From: Antedon mediterranea
Lineage: Eukaryota; Echinodermata; Crinoidea; Comatulida; Antedonidae
DNA length: 64,000 nucleotides
Assembly (NCBI RefSeq): GCF_964355755.1
Contig: NC_092673.1
Coordinates: 4,407,001 to 4,471,000 of the forward strand
Direction: 5' to 3'
This document shows positions 36,701 through 51,700 of the stretch, piece after piece (the stretch's first letter is position 1; the number at the start of each line of letters is the position of its first letter). The position numbers and the translations under genes were made by a program. Under the pieces are notes generated by a model. The model was not told the origin of the DNA. It did no database searches and saw nothing but the letters and a program-made list of their open reading frames with translations.

Positions 36701-39700
36701 ATTTGATCACATATTCACCCATTTACTCAAATCAACTTTATTTTATTCTTCCATCCATTCTTGTATACAGTCCTCATACATTTATACAGTATCAACCATG
36801 ATAATGCACATAATTATATTCTTGCAATTTGATTGGCTGATTTCCTATCATAAGGTGTTGATTATTTTGTTACATTCAACAGTAAAGTTTTATTGAATGG
36901 TTTCATTCACCTTACATTTGTTGTGCCATGCTGTATAGGTTGATAAATATAAAACTTGTTTCATTCATTGAATGGAACAGTTGATTTTTTTAACTCATGA
37001 AATTATTTCCCCATTTAATTAATAAACATTCTTTATATCTAATCATTAGCTCTATTGTTTTATAGAAAGTGTATATTTCAAATTGTCGATGTTTAAACTT
37101 TAATTCATAAACCACTAGATACTAACATGCAAACCATCTCTAATTGAAGTATCTAAAGCTGACAATATGCTAGGTGGCTTTAGTGATCTACAGTGTGGTA
37201 TGCAGATGGTAGGCTGCCTTCGTAATATCATGCCTTATGGTGTGTTTGTGGAGTTCCTCAACAATATCATAGGCCTGGCACCACTTAAGGTAATGTAATC
37301 ATGTTATCAATTTAAGTAGAATGATATTGGCGAGTTGTTTTTTAATTCAATTCAATTTGATTTCAAACTGTCCATATGAAACATATACATACAATTTTAT
37401 ACAATTTTATACATAAAATAACATTTTAAAGCAATATAATTTCATAGATTAATAATTATATTTGTAGGATGTTTCCGACAGCTTTGCATCCGATCCATCT
37501 ACTTTGTTTAAAGTCGGCCAGACGATATATGCGCATGTTAAAGAAGTCAACGGGGAGAAGAAGAGGTTTTTGTTATCCTTAAGACCTTCTGAGGTGTCTG
37601 TTGATGTCACGCCAATTGATATCGTAAAAGGTTTCTTTAAGGAACAAAGTAAAATATTTAAGGAATTAAAAAATCATGAAAGTAAGTGATACCTGTTTCT
37701 AATAATGTTTCTCCATAATTTGTAATTCCCATCCACACATTTAATTGTCGTGAGGTGGTTTCCCGAATGATCGTAAAATCAAAACGGTACTGGGTATGAC
37801 CAACTAGCGTTATTGTCACCGGCTAGTCATCCATTCATAGAAGTACTAATGTAGTAGCCTACCTGTACGGTGACCATAGAATGTGACCCGAGGCATGACT
37901 AACTACGACTTTTAGATGATAGAAAGTTGAGAAAATGTTACGAGTGGTTGTACGACATGAAGATGTTTATGAAATTATGTCAATAATGTTTACACACTAG
38001 GCATACAAATAGTAATGTTTGTTAGTAAAAATAATTTTGAGTTAATAAGAATAAGATATAAGGAAGAAAAGCAAAGAGACTATGGAGCGGCTATTCCTGA
38101 ATATACAATACTAAGTATCGTAGATTTAAATTATAAATTTTAGGCGATCTTGTCAAAGGTCAAGCGCCATATAGCCTGCCACGTTTGTAATTCCCATCCA
38201 CACATTTCATTCTATACGCATACGCACTTTATCGAACATAATTTTAAACCAAAGCTAATCATACATCATACAACGATAAGACATCAACCGATTCAGTTCA
38301 AAACCAGTTATTAAGGTAAACTTTTTAAATTTAAATTAATTTTTGTTTCTATCCACTCTACCATATTCATATAAAGATATTGTGGAACCACGTCAGGTCA
38401 AGTTCAATATTGAATATCGAAACGTGGCAGGCTGAAGGCGCTTGACCTTTGACAAGATCGCCTACATTTTTACTATATTAACTTTACAATACTTAATGTT
38501 GTATATTCTGGTACAGCCGCTCCATAATCTCTTTGCTTTTCTTCCTTATATCTATATTTTTAATTTATACTAACAAATATCTTTTTATTAATATAATAAT
38601 AATATATCAAACATTTATTAAATAATATTTATCGCATAATATGCAATCTACGATAATTGAATTAATTGATATAACAAATTTATTAAATACATAACATCAT
38701 TTGAATAAAAAGAACAAATCACATATCTACACATAATCATAACATCGTATACTCTGTCTCTAACAATTTATTCAATCTTCTATCGACTAAAGCCGAAGTA
38801 TAGTCGTTATCTCGGGACCGTTCTATGGCCACCACCAGGTAGGCTTACTTCATCAAAGCTTCTATGAATGGATGTACTGGTTGGGAGCAGAAAAACTAGT
38901 AGACCATACCCAGTACCATTTTGATTACGATCAATCGGGAAATTACCTCACGACGTTGATATTTTTGAAATCGTAGAAGAGAATCCGTCATGTCTTCACA
39001 TTTTATTCAATAAAGTATTTTGACTTTTTTTTCTAATTTGCAGAATTAAAATTTATTAAAAAAAAAATATCTGGAAACTTATTTTGATATTAAGGGGACA
39101 GCTTCAGAACCCAATGGAGTCGCCACTTAAAGGTTTCTGCAGATTAGGTGTTTGCCTTAAGCGTGGTTCCCACTAGCGATGCAACGCAAGGACGTAACGC
39201 AACGCAAATGAATTGACCAATCACAAGCGATGGCTTATTCGCTTTTGATTGCTGTCTGTCTATAACTTCGCTTGTCATTGGTTAAAACGCTTGCGTTGCG
39301 TTTACGTCCTTGCGTTACGTTCTAGTGGGAACCAAGCTTTACTGTTGTAATGGTATGTTAAAGTATCCCTTTAATAGGCATGTCCCTTGATAAGATGTGT
39401 TCTACTGGAGTTCTTTTTGACATCATGCTATAAACTATTGCTTTGTATTTTAGAGTACAAAACTATTTCGAAAATCAATGTGGGAGCGAGTGTTACTGCA
39501 ACTATCAAAGAAATTCAGAAAGGAGATTTTCTCTGCCAGCTTAAGAATGTTTCAGCGGTTGTCCGAAAGAACCATTGTCCATTCAAACATGACCATAAAC
39601 CGGGAGATAAGATCCAAGCGGTCATTCTTCATGTAGATTTCGTTAATGAAGTTGTTGAGCTCTCCATGAAAGAATATTTAGTGAACTTTGCAAAGGCATC

Positions 39701-42700
39701 AGAAAAGGAGAAATTGGTAAGATTTCGTTTAATTTACAGTTGCTATAATCAAGGCAATCTAACAGGTCAGGATGCTGAGCTTCGGAAATCAAAGGGTTTA
39801 TCTGTGGCTGCGACACGATCAGTTCCACTCCTCTTAACAGACACTGCGCCGTGGAGAATATGTACATAGTACAGTACTGTTGGTATTTGTCGCAGCCAGA
39901 CATAAGATCAAAGGACTGTTACGAGTTCCTATCTTGGCAAGGCGAGTTCAGTGTCCTGTTGTCAGATTGCCTTGATATAACTTTGCAAACAAATTTGATA
40001 AAGATTGCAAGTGAATACTAGGCCCCACTAGGAAATTTAAATAGAGACTTTTAAAGTTTCCTAGAGTAAAATAGGCTTTATTGTTATGTAAAAAATAGTA
40101 TTTCAATCCCCCTGGATAAAAATTTCAATTTTTAAATTACAAAATTTTTAATTTTTCTGTTAAGAAATATACTTGTTTATTATATTTTGTATTTATTAAT
40201 TAAATTTGACTTTTATTAATTTTATTGCCGTCCTTCAAAGCAATTTTTGTTCTGAAAACAAACTTTGTAACTCAACTCTACTCAGTTGTTTATATTAGCT
40301 AGTTATAAATATATCTAGATATTTACATAACCTTAAGCACCCTTTATTGAGGCATGTGTTGTGTTTAGCTAAGTTGTTGGTGTCCGGTTATAACTGAATT
40401 TTAGAAAACATAAAATGCAGGTACTGAAAAAAATATTAGTCCATTTTATACTTTGCATGACCTCAGCATGTCAATCATTTCATTCCCTCCTGGGGGAAAG
40501 GGTGTTGGGAGAGGGTAAGGAAAGGGAGAGGAGAGAGAGTTAGGAAAGAGGAGGGGAGGGAACAGGGAGAGGCAGGGAACAGGGAGAGGGAGGGAACAGG
40601 GAGAGGGGGGGGGAACAGGGAGAGGGGGAGAAGAGAGGGAAAGAGGGAGGGGAAAAGATGGAGTGGAACGGGAAAGAAAAGGGGAGGAGACAGGTCAAGA
40701 AAAGAGGAGGAAAGAGAGAGGTCAATAAAAGGGGAGGGGAGAGGGTAAGAAAAGATGGAGGGGAGAGGAGATGTGTCTGTGGCTTGTGGGAGTGTTTCCT
40801 TTGCTGAAGTCCAATATGCTTTTATAATTCATATTTCTTTCACATATTATTACTACAGTGGTGTATGTAAGGCATCATAATGATTTATTATAGCCTGTAA
40901 TGAATATTATGTTAGATCAGACAGTCAGGGTCACATTACTACTTGAAAGTCAGTTAACCACTAAACAAAGACATCAAGGGTATATATTTTCTCAGGATGT
41001 TTTAAATCTATTTGTAGGTTAACGTTGGGATTATGATTTTGGCCGTGGCCTGTTTTCACCTCAAACCGCATTTGTTTTTCGTTTAATAATTTTTTTTATA
41101 TACAAGTGAAAACATTCGTCTGGTTTTTTTTTAGCTTGTTGAATGTTATACTACATGTAACTTAAAAGTGTATATTTAAGCATGGAATGTGTATCCCCTT
41201 TTTATAGGTTTTGGTTATTAGTTTTAGCAAGGTATATTTCCTGTCATTTGTCAGTAGAATCGTGTCATGTTATTAAATCTGTCATTTAGAGATGGCCCAA
41301 ATAATGTGACACATAAGTCTGTTGAGCATAACTCGAATGCCCTATAAATAGTTTTTTTCTTAATAAAATTAATTTTAAATGATATTAAAGTTTTATAAAT
41401 AATTGAATAAAATATTCAGTTGTTCTAGATTTGTCCAATTTCCTCGATCTTGAAACAAATTTTTGCAAATTGGATATGACAGTGTTGGTATAAATAGCTT
41501 GCGGCAATGTTAGTGTAAACGTTAACAAGTTTTGGTAAACTGGTTGCGATCATAAACTAAACAAACCGCAAAGGTATACATGATAAATTCTCAAATGACA
41601 TTTCACCACAAAGTTCCACACTTAATCTTATATCATCTTGAAATTTAAAAGTTGGGGTTGTTTTCAAATATAAACTGTTCTTCAAGTTTCAGGATTTTTG
41701 TAATTAATTTAAAGCATTCATCTTTTTATTTTAATTTCAGTCAAAAAAAGAAGAACTAAGGGTCAAAGTTGAACTTGTAAAAGAATACTTTGTGCTTGCG
41801 TCTACAGAAGAGGGCGCTCTTTTGTATTTACCCACTAAGAAGGTAGAGTATGTCACTTCAATTAATAAACTCTGAACAATTTCTTCCAATTTAGTTTTTA
41901 TTTAAATCTAAAACATTTCTAAATAATAATCTGTCTATATACATTATTTACAAAGTTTAGTCTAAATGTAAAAACACAAAAACACTTTCTTGGTCTTAAG
42001 TTCTGTCTACTGTACTATCAAACTAGTTTGACAACAAAATGGGAACAAATATGGAAGTGATATGCTCAAATGTGGAAGTGATATGACATCATCATGTCTA
42101 TATATGGGCACATCACATTTTTTTGTCCCATAATGTTTGATAGTGTAGATAGAGCATACCAACCTGAACACATGGAGGTACCATACTGTACTAATACTGA
42201 AGACAAAATTTTTCCCTTAATTTATCTTCTATGTCAATAGTACTTTTCCCTTTATAGTAGTCACCCCTTAGACATGCACAAATGCCAAATTCATGTCAGA
42301 CATTTGTCAGATTTAACGCATTTTAATGATTTGTTGGGGAACACAAGATAGTAGTTGACCTATCTCATCAATCTTAGATTGAATGCTTTTAAAAGTTGCA
42401 GGCTTCTGTTTATAACATTCTGAATTGATATAAACATTCATAATGCTATGTAATATGTAAGTAGAAGAATAAGCCCTTCAAACGTGTGACCCTCCCACAT
42501 AATAAACATAATTATATTGGTATATTTTAATAAGAGCACAATGGTATTCTATCAATAAATGTAGCATTTTCATCAATGGAAGAGCATAGTTCAGTATCTA
42601 TCCCATTTAATACAGTAATGATATTGTATAGACTTCTTTTACCATATCGTAATTAGCATGAGCAATCCTTAATAAATAATAATCACACAAAATGTACTCT

Positions 42701-45700
42701 CTTGCAGCACTACAATGATGTCAAAAGTGGAGAAGATATCTTTAAAGTAGGCGAGTGCTTCAAAGCAAAGGTTTATGGGTAAGTAAGAACATATTTTATC
42801 AACTTTATGTATGACTTCATTTGTTACCTTTTTAATGCCAAAAAAGTAATTTCTAGCTATCTCGGTCGGTCGTTGTCGTATAAACAATTTATTTTAGACC
42901 CAAGTGATATAATTTAAAAATAGGATTGATAATTGGATGATAGAAAATGCTCAACAAGTGTTTCATATAAACATAAATATGTCACAGTTTAATGTAATTT
43001 TCTTGACATTTTGTTTATTGGTGACCACTTTTGTTTAATGATTTACCAGGCGTCATTCCAATTTTTGTTTTGCGCCAGAGGCAATTTGTAGGTTGGTGTT
43101 ACTACAGTAGTATTTTCCACCTGGCAAAACAACATTCCCCGAGTTTATTTATTCACTTGTACATGTGTTCAATACAGATGCAATAATTGATCATTGTAAA
43201 GTTATAGGTCGCAAGTGGGAATGTTAAACCATAATATTTATATCATTTCTCTCATAAATAATAGTTATACCCAGTACAGTACAGACAAATGGGTGTCTAA
43301 AATGCTGTGTTTCAAATGTTTCTAATACATTAGAACCTCTATTAAGGGGACACCTTTGAGACCAAATGTCCCCTTAATAGAGTTGTACAATGAATAATTG
43401 TTGCTTGTTGTTTGGAAACATATATCTCCAGCTGAAGTATTAAACATGCCCTTGTTTGCCTAAATAGAGGTGTACCCTGAAAAGGAATTGGCTGAAATGT
43501 TAAATTTAACAAGACAAAAAAAAAAAGAAGCATATCCCCCTTGTTCATTTTACAAAAAAGTGTCCCTTTAATAGAGGTTTTCCAAATGAAGACTTCTGTA
43601 TAAGCATGCTTAATCTAGTTGAGACTTCTCTTTTTAGTAGTACAATCATGATGAAGTAAAATGAATCATTACTTTTACTATCCATATGAGAATTCTTTAA
43701 AATTTGACAGAAGTCCGACATGCATTTCAGTTTCACACACATTGTTTTGTATTTCTTCATCCTGCCATAACTCTTCATTAACGTCGTCCAAAATAAACAC
43801 ATTTACTGGTTTGCGTAATTTTGAACGCACTTTTCTAACAAGGTATTTAAGAATAAACAGAACTGCCGTTATCGATAGAATAATTAAAAAAGGTATTACA
43901 ATAATCTTTCCAGGACTTTTTTTGCTCCTTGACGGAACAGTTGTGTCTATATTGTTTTTGTGTGTAGTTGTAGTGTTCTTCTTTGTGGCATCCTGTGGTA
44001 ACGTAGACATCTGCAATGTTTTGATAAGTTTTGCTTGGTGTTGAGTCATGCTTTTTGGCGAGTTTGTAGAAGAACGGAAAAGTTTTGATTCTGTTTTCTC
44101 AGATGTTTCCTTAGTCGTGCTTTTGATTGTCGTTAAGCTACTTTGTATCAAACTCGAGAATGATATATTTTTTATAGTTTTAGTATTTTGGGTCGTCAAT
44201 ATTTTATTTGGTTGGCTATTTTTATTTGTAGTTAATAGGTTTAATGTGGAACTGTCATGTGATGTTGTACCTAGCTCAGTAGTTTTAACAACTGACATTT
44301 CTGTTGTTTCTACCAAGTCCATAGTTTGATCTATATTTGTCAAGGTAAAAATAGTCTGACGAGGAGGAATTGAAGTAACATGAGTATCTTTAACAATTTC
44401 AGAAGTAATCATGGCATTCAAAGTTGTCCAGATTATGTCTGTTGTTATCGTACTTCCTAAATTTGATTCTTCCATTTTTACAGTTGTAAAGTCATTTTGT
44501 TTTTGAGGAATTACAAACACATTGAAAGACACATTACTGGTTCCCAAAGGATTAGTAGAAGAGCAAATGTATGTTCCATTATTTTCCTTGCCAGCTTCAA
44601 TAATTTCCATAAATGTGACATCATTTACATAATCATATTTTCCAAATAACGTCTTTCCAGTGGGACCTTGCCAAATAACCCTTGGAAATGGAATTCCTTT
44701 GACGTAGCAGTTTAGAGTCATACTACCTCCCTCAATAATGCTCAGGTGTTCAAAAGTCGTCCTCACAAGAGGTTGTATGCAGTTACTTGATAGATCTGCT
44801 ACATCTTTTTCCGCAAGACTTTCTTGCGATTGCTCTGAAGAACAATGAGAACTAACATATAAATTAGATGTATTCACCGTCGAATTTTCAAATTCTTTGA
44901 AATTACAATCACACACAAGATTGTTCAACTTTAAATCCAATCTACTGAGACTCGGAGTTAGTTCTATCAACGAGACAGGAAAAGTTTCAAAATTATTACT
45001 TTTTAAAACAAAATTTGTCAATTGAGGTAGACAGGTCGTTGTAGTTGGTAATATTAAATTTTCTATCAAGTTTTTAGATAAAAGTAAACTTTTGATAGAA
45101 TGTGGAAGAAGCGTAAGATCTACAGTTTTAAGCTGATTCATTGAAAGATCCAGATTTTCTAGAAATGGCATTCCTAGAAAAGAGTCAGAACTTAGAGTTC
45201 TGATGTGATTTATTGATAAATCAAGGTTGATGAGTTTTTCAAGATTTCTTGTTTGAAGTCCGTGTATATCGGTGATAGCATTTTTATACACTGAAAGAGA
45301 TATCAATCCTGATGGAAGTGCTCTTAAAAGCTCATTAAAGTTTGATATATTATTGAATTTTAGTTCAACATAAGAAAGATTGTTTGCGGACTTGAAACTA
45401 CCCTCTTCTATTGTTTGTACATTATTCCGACTTAAATCCAGGCTCCATAGTGAAGATAAACCACCAAATACGCCCACTTGAATTCTATTCAAAAAATTGT
45501 CTTTTAATGATATTATTCGTAAATCCGGGAGATTATGAAAACAACCTTGTTCTAAGGAATCTATGTCAATCATATCCATATGTAGTAAAGTTAAAGGTAA
45601 ATATTGATCGAAATACTCCATTCTGCTTTCCTTTAATGGATTCTGACTTAAAAACAATGAGGTTAAACGCTGTAAGCCGTAAAATATTCCTTTCGAGAGA

Positions 45701-48700
45701 TTTTGCAAATTATTATTTTCAAGATTCAATGAAGTTAAGTTGGAAAGATTATTGAAAGCGCCAACATGTATCCTGTCAAGTTTGTTTGATTTTAAATGAA
45801 GAGTTTCCAATGTGGTCAAACCGTCAAAAGCATTTGCATGTATTTCGTTAATTGCGCTGTTCGATATTTTAAGAATCTTCAACCGATAGTAATCGGTGAA
45901 AGCATACGATGGGATATGCGTGTACGTTCCCGAAGTTAGCTCGAGCGATAGAACGTGCAGACAAATCTGTTCATGTGGGATACAGTCAAAATTTTTACAC
46001 AAACATTTTTGACTTTGGTGGTTATATCTACAGGAAATAATACCAGTGTCATTGCAAGTCTGTGTCCTGTTCTTTGGAATCAATGTTAAAATCCAAGTTA
46101 GAAATAATATCCAATTGGTTGCTGTCATTTTCCTCATAGTAGACATTCTGAAAATATATATTATATAGAATTGTGAGTTATTCCAAGAGAAACAATCCTA
46201 GATATATATTTATTTATACTATTTTTTGTCAGTCAGAAAATTTTAACAACTGAATTTGAACTCAAAACATTGAAATTAGGCCAAATAAATAGGCCAGTAA
46301 AATAAAAAGTATATTTTTAGCATTAAAAAAACTAGTAATAAAACTATATAAGGAAACTATAAACACATTATTGAATAAAAAATATAATACCAAAAGTAAA
46401 CTATATTTACAATTTGTTGATATAAGGTTTGTGGTACACCTGGACATATATTAGTTCTGAAAAAGAACTGTTGAGTTTCTCGACATTTCGATCAATATAC
46501 TTTGATCGAACAAATATATGTGGTGTACAGCAAACTTTAAGGGCCTGTTTATGCTGCAAACAAAAACCCGGTTAAAAATGGTGTGAATAAATTAACTTAA
46601 TTTTCTTGGGAGCAGAAACTGGACAACTTTGTAGTAACCGGTTAAAAGGCAGCGCAAAATAACAGCTTAAAAACACCCATTCAAATCGGTGTTAGAACGC
46701 CATTTAACCGGTTATCGCTGAGCAATTCTTAGCTGCAACACGAAATAACGGTTATTTGATTGACGGTTGCTGACTACAACAACAACTACACTGCAGGAAC
46801 GTTTGAATTAACCGCCAGGAACAATTGCATTTTGGGTAATTCTAACGATTTTTGTCAACGACCACCCACTGATTTAAACAGTTATTATGGAACAAAAATT
46901 GAGCAGAAATGCAGTCAATATAAAAATTACATTTTTGAAATAATCTGTTTATTCGGCGCTTTGCAGCAGAAACAGACCCTATATCAACATTTTATTCCGC
47001 CATGCAAACCTTCAAACAATATATTTACAGTTTAATAACATAATCTCACCAGGTGGTTGGTATTGCATGTCAAGATTATGAAATATAAACATTAATTGTT
47101 ATTTTAGAAAATATTTTTTTTGCCAGTATCTTGAACGTTTAGCAATTACATACTTTCACATCCTGCAGGGAAATGGCTTAACTGCTTTCTCAAATTTCAT
47201 ATTTGATAAATCATATCGGGTAAATGAGAAGTGAATGTACCTTTTTAACTTTAATAGTTTTATGATCGCATTCAAGTATAATTTGTTACAGTATACGATT
47301 AAATTTATGATATCATATGATGGCCATCAAACAAATACCCTTTATAAACAAATATAATAATAAGACATTTAAAAATACTAAGGTATACCAATCATTTTGA
47401 ATATTCATTTTTGCTTTCAGAGCTATTTTAATAAAGTATCTTAAAAGAAATCTTGCCATGTATTATTTTGTGTAGGAAGGTTCTGTATACTGTATACAAT
47501 TGTTATATACAAGAAACAACATATCATTTTAGTGTAAGAACCCTTGTATTATTATTTTATTCTCAACATTAATTACTATAATATGATATTATTACAGTAT
47601 TTGCTGTTGTTCCATGCTGGTATATACAAACAAGGTCAAAAAGAATATATAAAAACGCTTACCTTGATTTTGAACTATAAAATAAAAATGTCCTATGAAA
47701 GAAATTACTTCAGAATTCTTATTCACAAAAAGAGCATTTGTTGTTCGTTGTTCCTCTGATTCGCATAAAGCATTGTCTTCCCATTATTTGTTTCTGCCAG
47801 CCGCAACATGTGCACATGCAGTGTGACAGGTAGATCGTGTGCAATAAATATAAAAAAGCACTTCCTTCTTGATGCTGACAAACCTAATCTCCCAAGGTGG
47901 GAGGAGCACACTGGCATTGTCTAATTGAGTGACCTAAAACAGTTAGAAGGTCAATAGAGGTCAGATTAGCAGCTGTGTGGCAATCTGTATCACCTGGATT
48001 GACCTTCAACTAGTAGGTCATGTTCAAGTTATTGCCTCAAATATCGAGTTAAAAAACTTTTTTTAACATAATAAAATAGACAAAAATAAACTTTTTTATG
48101 ACATTTTTTTTTATTTGTATATCAAATATAAAAAATCTACTATACTAATAACCAAAACTAATTTGTATCTGGTTACGTATTGCCATGGTTACCTAAACAA
48201 ATGATGCTATTGTAAATTGCTTTGGTCCCTGGGTATTCTCAGATTTCGGCACTTAGGAAATAATTTATGGGACAGGAAACTACATTTGAGAGTTTGTCAA
48301 GGGACTCATTGTACAGATGGTGGTCTTGTAAAATCAATGGGCCGTATTGTTGGTATTGCTTACATAAAGTCATGAATTATTACACAGTCCTGTAGTTGAT
48401 GGCTAATATGATGATAAAATAAACAATTATTGTTAATAAAACATCTGTATTCCATTTACATTGATAAACTATTGACATTGTATGAGGTAATCGTTTTAAA
48501 TTTAAACTGATAATATTTTTCAGAACTATTACCGGAAAACAGGTAGCAGAAGTTGTAAAAGAAACTTGCGATAGTGACGATGAAAGTCAAAAATTCATTC
48601 GTTTTGGACCGAAAGAGATGGAAGCTAAAGCCAGACAATATGACGTGACACGAGGAAGCATTGTAGAAGCCAGGTAAAGTGATTTTTGTAGTCTGTAGCA

Positions 48701-51700
48701 AGGGGGGTTGGGGGTTCAACAAACCCACTTTTTATCCTGAAGTGAACTTTTCAATCAGGGCCCGTTTATACACGCTAAATCAACACGCATGGACGTTGGC
48801 GTGTTGTATAAACAAAAATAGATTCCGTGTAAGTACTAAACCACCTGGAAAGGCTACTTGAAAAGACTACTTGAGGACCGGCCAAATTTGGCCAGTTTCT
48901 TGTTCGTAACACGGCAGTTAACATTCATGTATGAACAGCTCAGTGTAGGGGATTGACCTTCGTCTCTGAAAACATGCATACATAGCAGGCATGTAAAGTA
49001 AGAAGGGTGTTGTATAATATAGCCCTAGAGGCCAGCAGTGCATGTAATGGTAAATTAGGCCTATACTAACTAGCCTAACTTGAGTACAAACCTGAATTAA
49101 AGAGCTCGCTGTTTGTTGAGAGATCTATGTTTTTTGGCTTACGATTAACATGGCAAAATATGTAAAGTGCCACTGCTAAGCCTTTCATGAAACCCAGCTT
49201 TTAAAGCTTCTTATTTCTTTAATTGTGTTACATTTCTTTTTTCAAACAGAGTCCACTCTGTGAAAGAAGGACAGGTTAATGTGGTGGTCAACGACAAAGT
49301 TCAAGGCAGGATACATATTACTGAAATTGTAGACAATCCCACACCACATGTAAGTCAAATATAGACATTGATAAAATAATACAGAGAATTGTACAATAAA
49401 CACATGTTAATTTAGTACTATACAATGGAGCTATAAGTATACAGTGGCTCACAAATGCTGGAGGCCTTGGGCGTTTTTAGCCTTTTTCGACATAATTATT
49501 CTAATGCTTGTTTTTTTCTCTGTACACTGAGCGCCCATAGCCGCCACTGCTAGTATATCCATGTATACATTCATTAAACCTGCAAGCTGTATAACTAATT
49601 TAAGCGCAATTTATTGAAACTACAGTAGGTCTGCAAACACTATTATTATTTTTAAATAATTAATCCTTCAATAAATCCCATAAAATATAGTTCAAATTTA
49701 ATGATTGTGAGGGTGATAGGCCTATTTATTTTCTTATTGTACAGCACTACCATATGACTGTAATGTTTAAGGTAGACCTATGATAAGTAATCCAATTATG
49801 ATGTTATGTTTTAAATCATTTATTGCTGTAGTATTGTAAGTGTGGAAATAAAATGAAATTTTGATTATAATGTTATTAAACTGAGGGATTACAATAACAT
49901 CTTTAACAAAATCTATCACGTTTTAGGGTAAAGGTTCTCTGGATGGGTTTAAAGTAAAGCAATTTCTGAAGGCGCGTGTCATTGGATATCGAGAGATGAG
50001 AATGAACAGATCTCTGAAGATTACCAATCAGTTTACTCAGTTAGGCCTGGAGCTCAGCGTTAAGCCAAGGTAATATTCAGCAACCTTATGGTTCTAAAGC
50101 TCTTTCTACACTATCAAACTTTATGCGATGTGCCCATATATGGAAATGATGATGTCATACCACTACCATATTTGGGCATATCACTACTATATTTGGGCAC
50201 ATCACTACCATATTTGGGCATATCACTACCATATTTGGGCATATCACTACTATATTTGGGCACATCACACTTTTTTTTTTATTAATTACGCCTTTTATTT
50301 TTTAACATTGTATTATTGTTGAATTATCTTAACTTTGTCTGTAACTTATGTAATTTATTGACTAATAACTTTTTAAGTTAAAATGTATTAAATATTCTCT
50401 ATAATTTTGTTTATAATAGTAAATTATCAGATGAATATGTGGTTCCTAGCAGACATGTATCAGCGAAGAAACAGTTGCATTCATTCCAGCCTGGTCAACA
50501 GGTCACTGTATTCACCCAACAGGTATGTTGACCATTCCATTTCATGATTCCTATTCCTATTTATATTGCTAATTTTTTAAATAAATATGATTAAATAAGA
50601 GATTTAAAACAATACATTTCATTGCTTAGTTTTCCAGCAATATCCTCTGGGTACATGTCACACCGTACGTTGGCGGTAAAATCCATCGACTTAACATATC
50701 CAAGAAGTTATCCGTGTTAGAAAACCCTGACAGACATTTCAAGAAGCCTGGCCAGGCAGTAGAAGCCACTGTGCTAGGCTTAGATGATGAAGAAAAGGTG
50801 CTACAGCTATCCATAATAGGTGAACTTTTTAGATATTTTATTGATAGTATAAATTATAGACATAACAATAATAATAATAATCCATATCATAAAACATAAT
50901 TTAAAGATGTATTGTCCCCCTAAAACATGGAAAATGAAGAGTAATAAAATCAGACTATAAATAGGCTATTTTGCAGTTTTAATAAAGTTATTCACTTCTG
51001 TAAAAAAAAAAAAAAAAATTAAAATTATTTCAATTATAAAAAGACAAAAGAATTTTTGCTTTAAATTAAATTTTTTTCAGGTAAATAATTTTTTTTTTCG
51101 GTCCAGTTTTTTGTTATTTTATTATGTGACATTAAAATGGCATATTAAAAAAAAGTTTGAAAAAAAAAGTTTTAGGGGGACAATATATCTTTAAGTTTAC
51201 TCAAAATAAATATTTTATTTTATTCATTGTAGGTGAACAAAAGAAAGAGATAAAAGAGAAGACAATTGTAAATGGTTGTATCAAGAAGGTGCTAACTGAC
51301 AGACTCTGTGTTCAACTACCATTTGGTTATTTTGGTAGTGTGTTCATTACAGATATCAGGGATCACCTTAAAGAGCACCCACTAGAAGGGTTTAAAGCAG
51401 ATCAGTATGTAAGGTATGTTATGTTCCGTATGTATCGTCAAATTGATTTTCTACAAATATATCTGCTATGCTGATTTCAATCTTTTCCAATAAATATTCT
51501 TATACAGACAATTTTACTTAAAAGGAAATATATAAAAAAATAAATTGTGTTTGTACTGTAGGTGTGCTGTTTTGGATGCCGAAGATCGTCATAATGTGAC
51601 TTTATCATTACGACCATCACGTATTAGTAAGCACAACGACCCTGGCGCTGATCAAGAGTTAATGTCATTGGACGATCTGAAGGAAGGGGCAGTCTGTAAG

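Noticed and set aside
40540-40725. Minus-strand proline/serine-rich frame
   Set aside because: It is the complement of the polypurine tract; composition artefact.
43661-44329. Plus-strand frames of 127 and 93 codons
   Set aside because: Shadows of the antisense LRR-Ig coding sequence.
46760-47035. 91-codon frame upstream of the LRR gene
   Set aside because: Mostly inside the 445-bp inverted-repeat element; no family resemblance.
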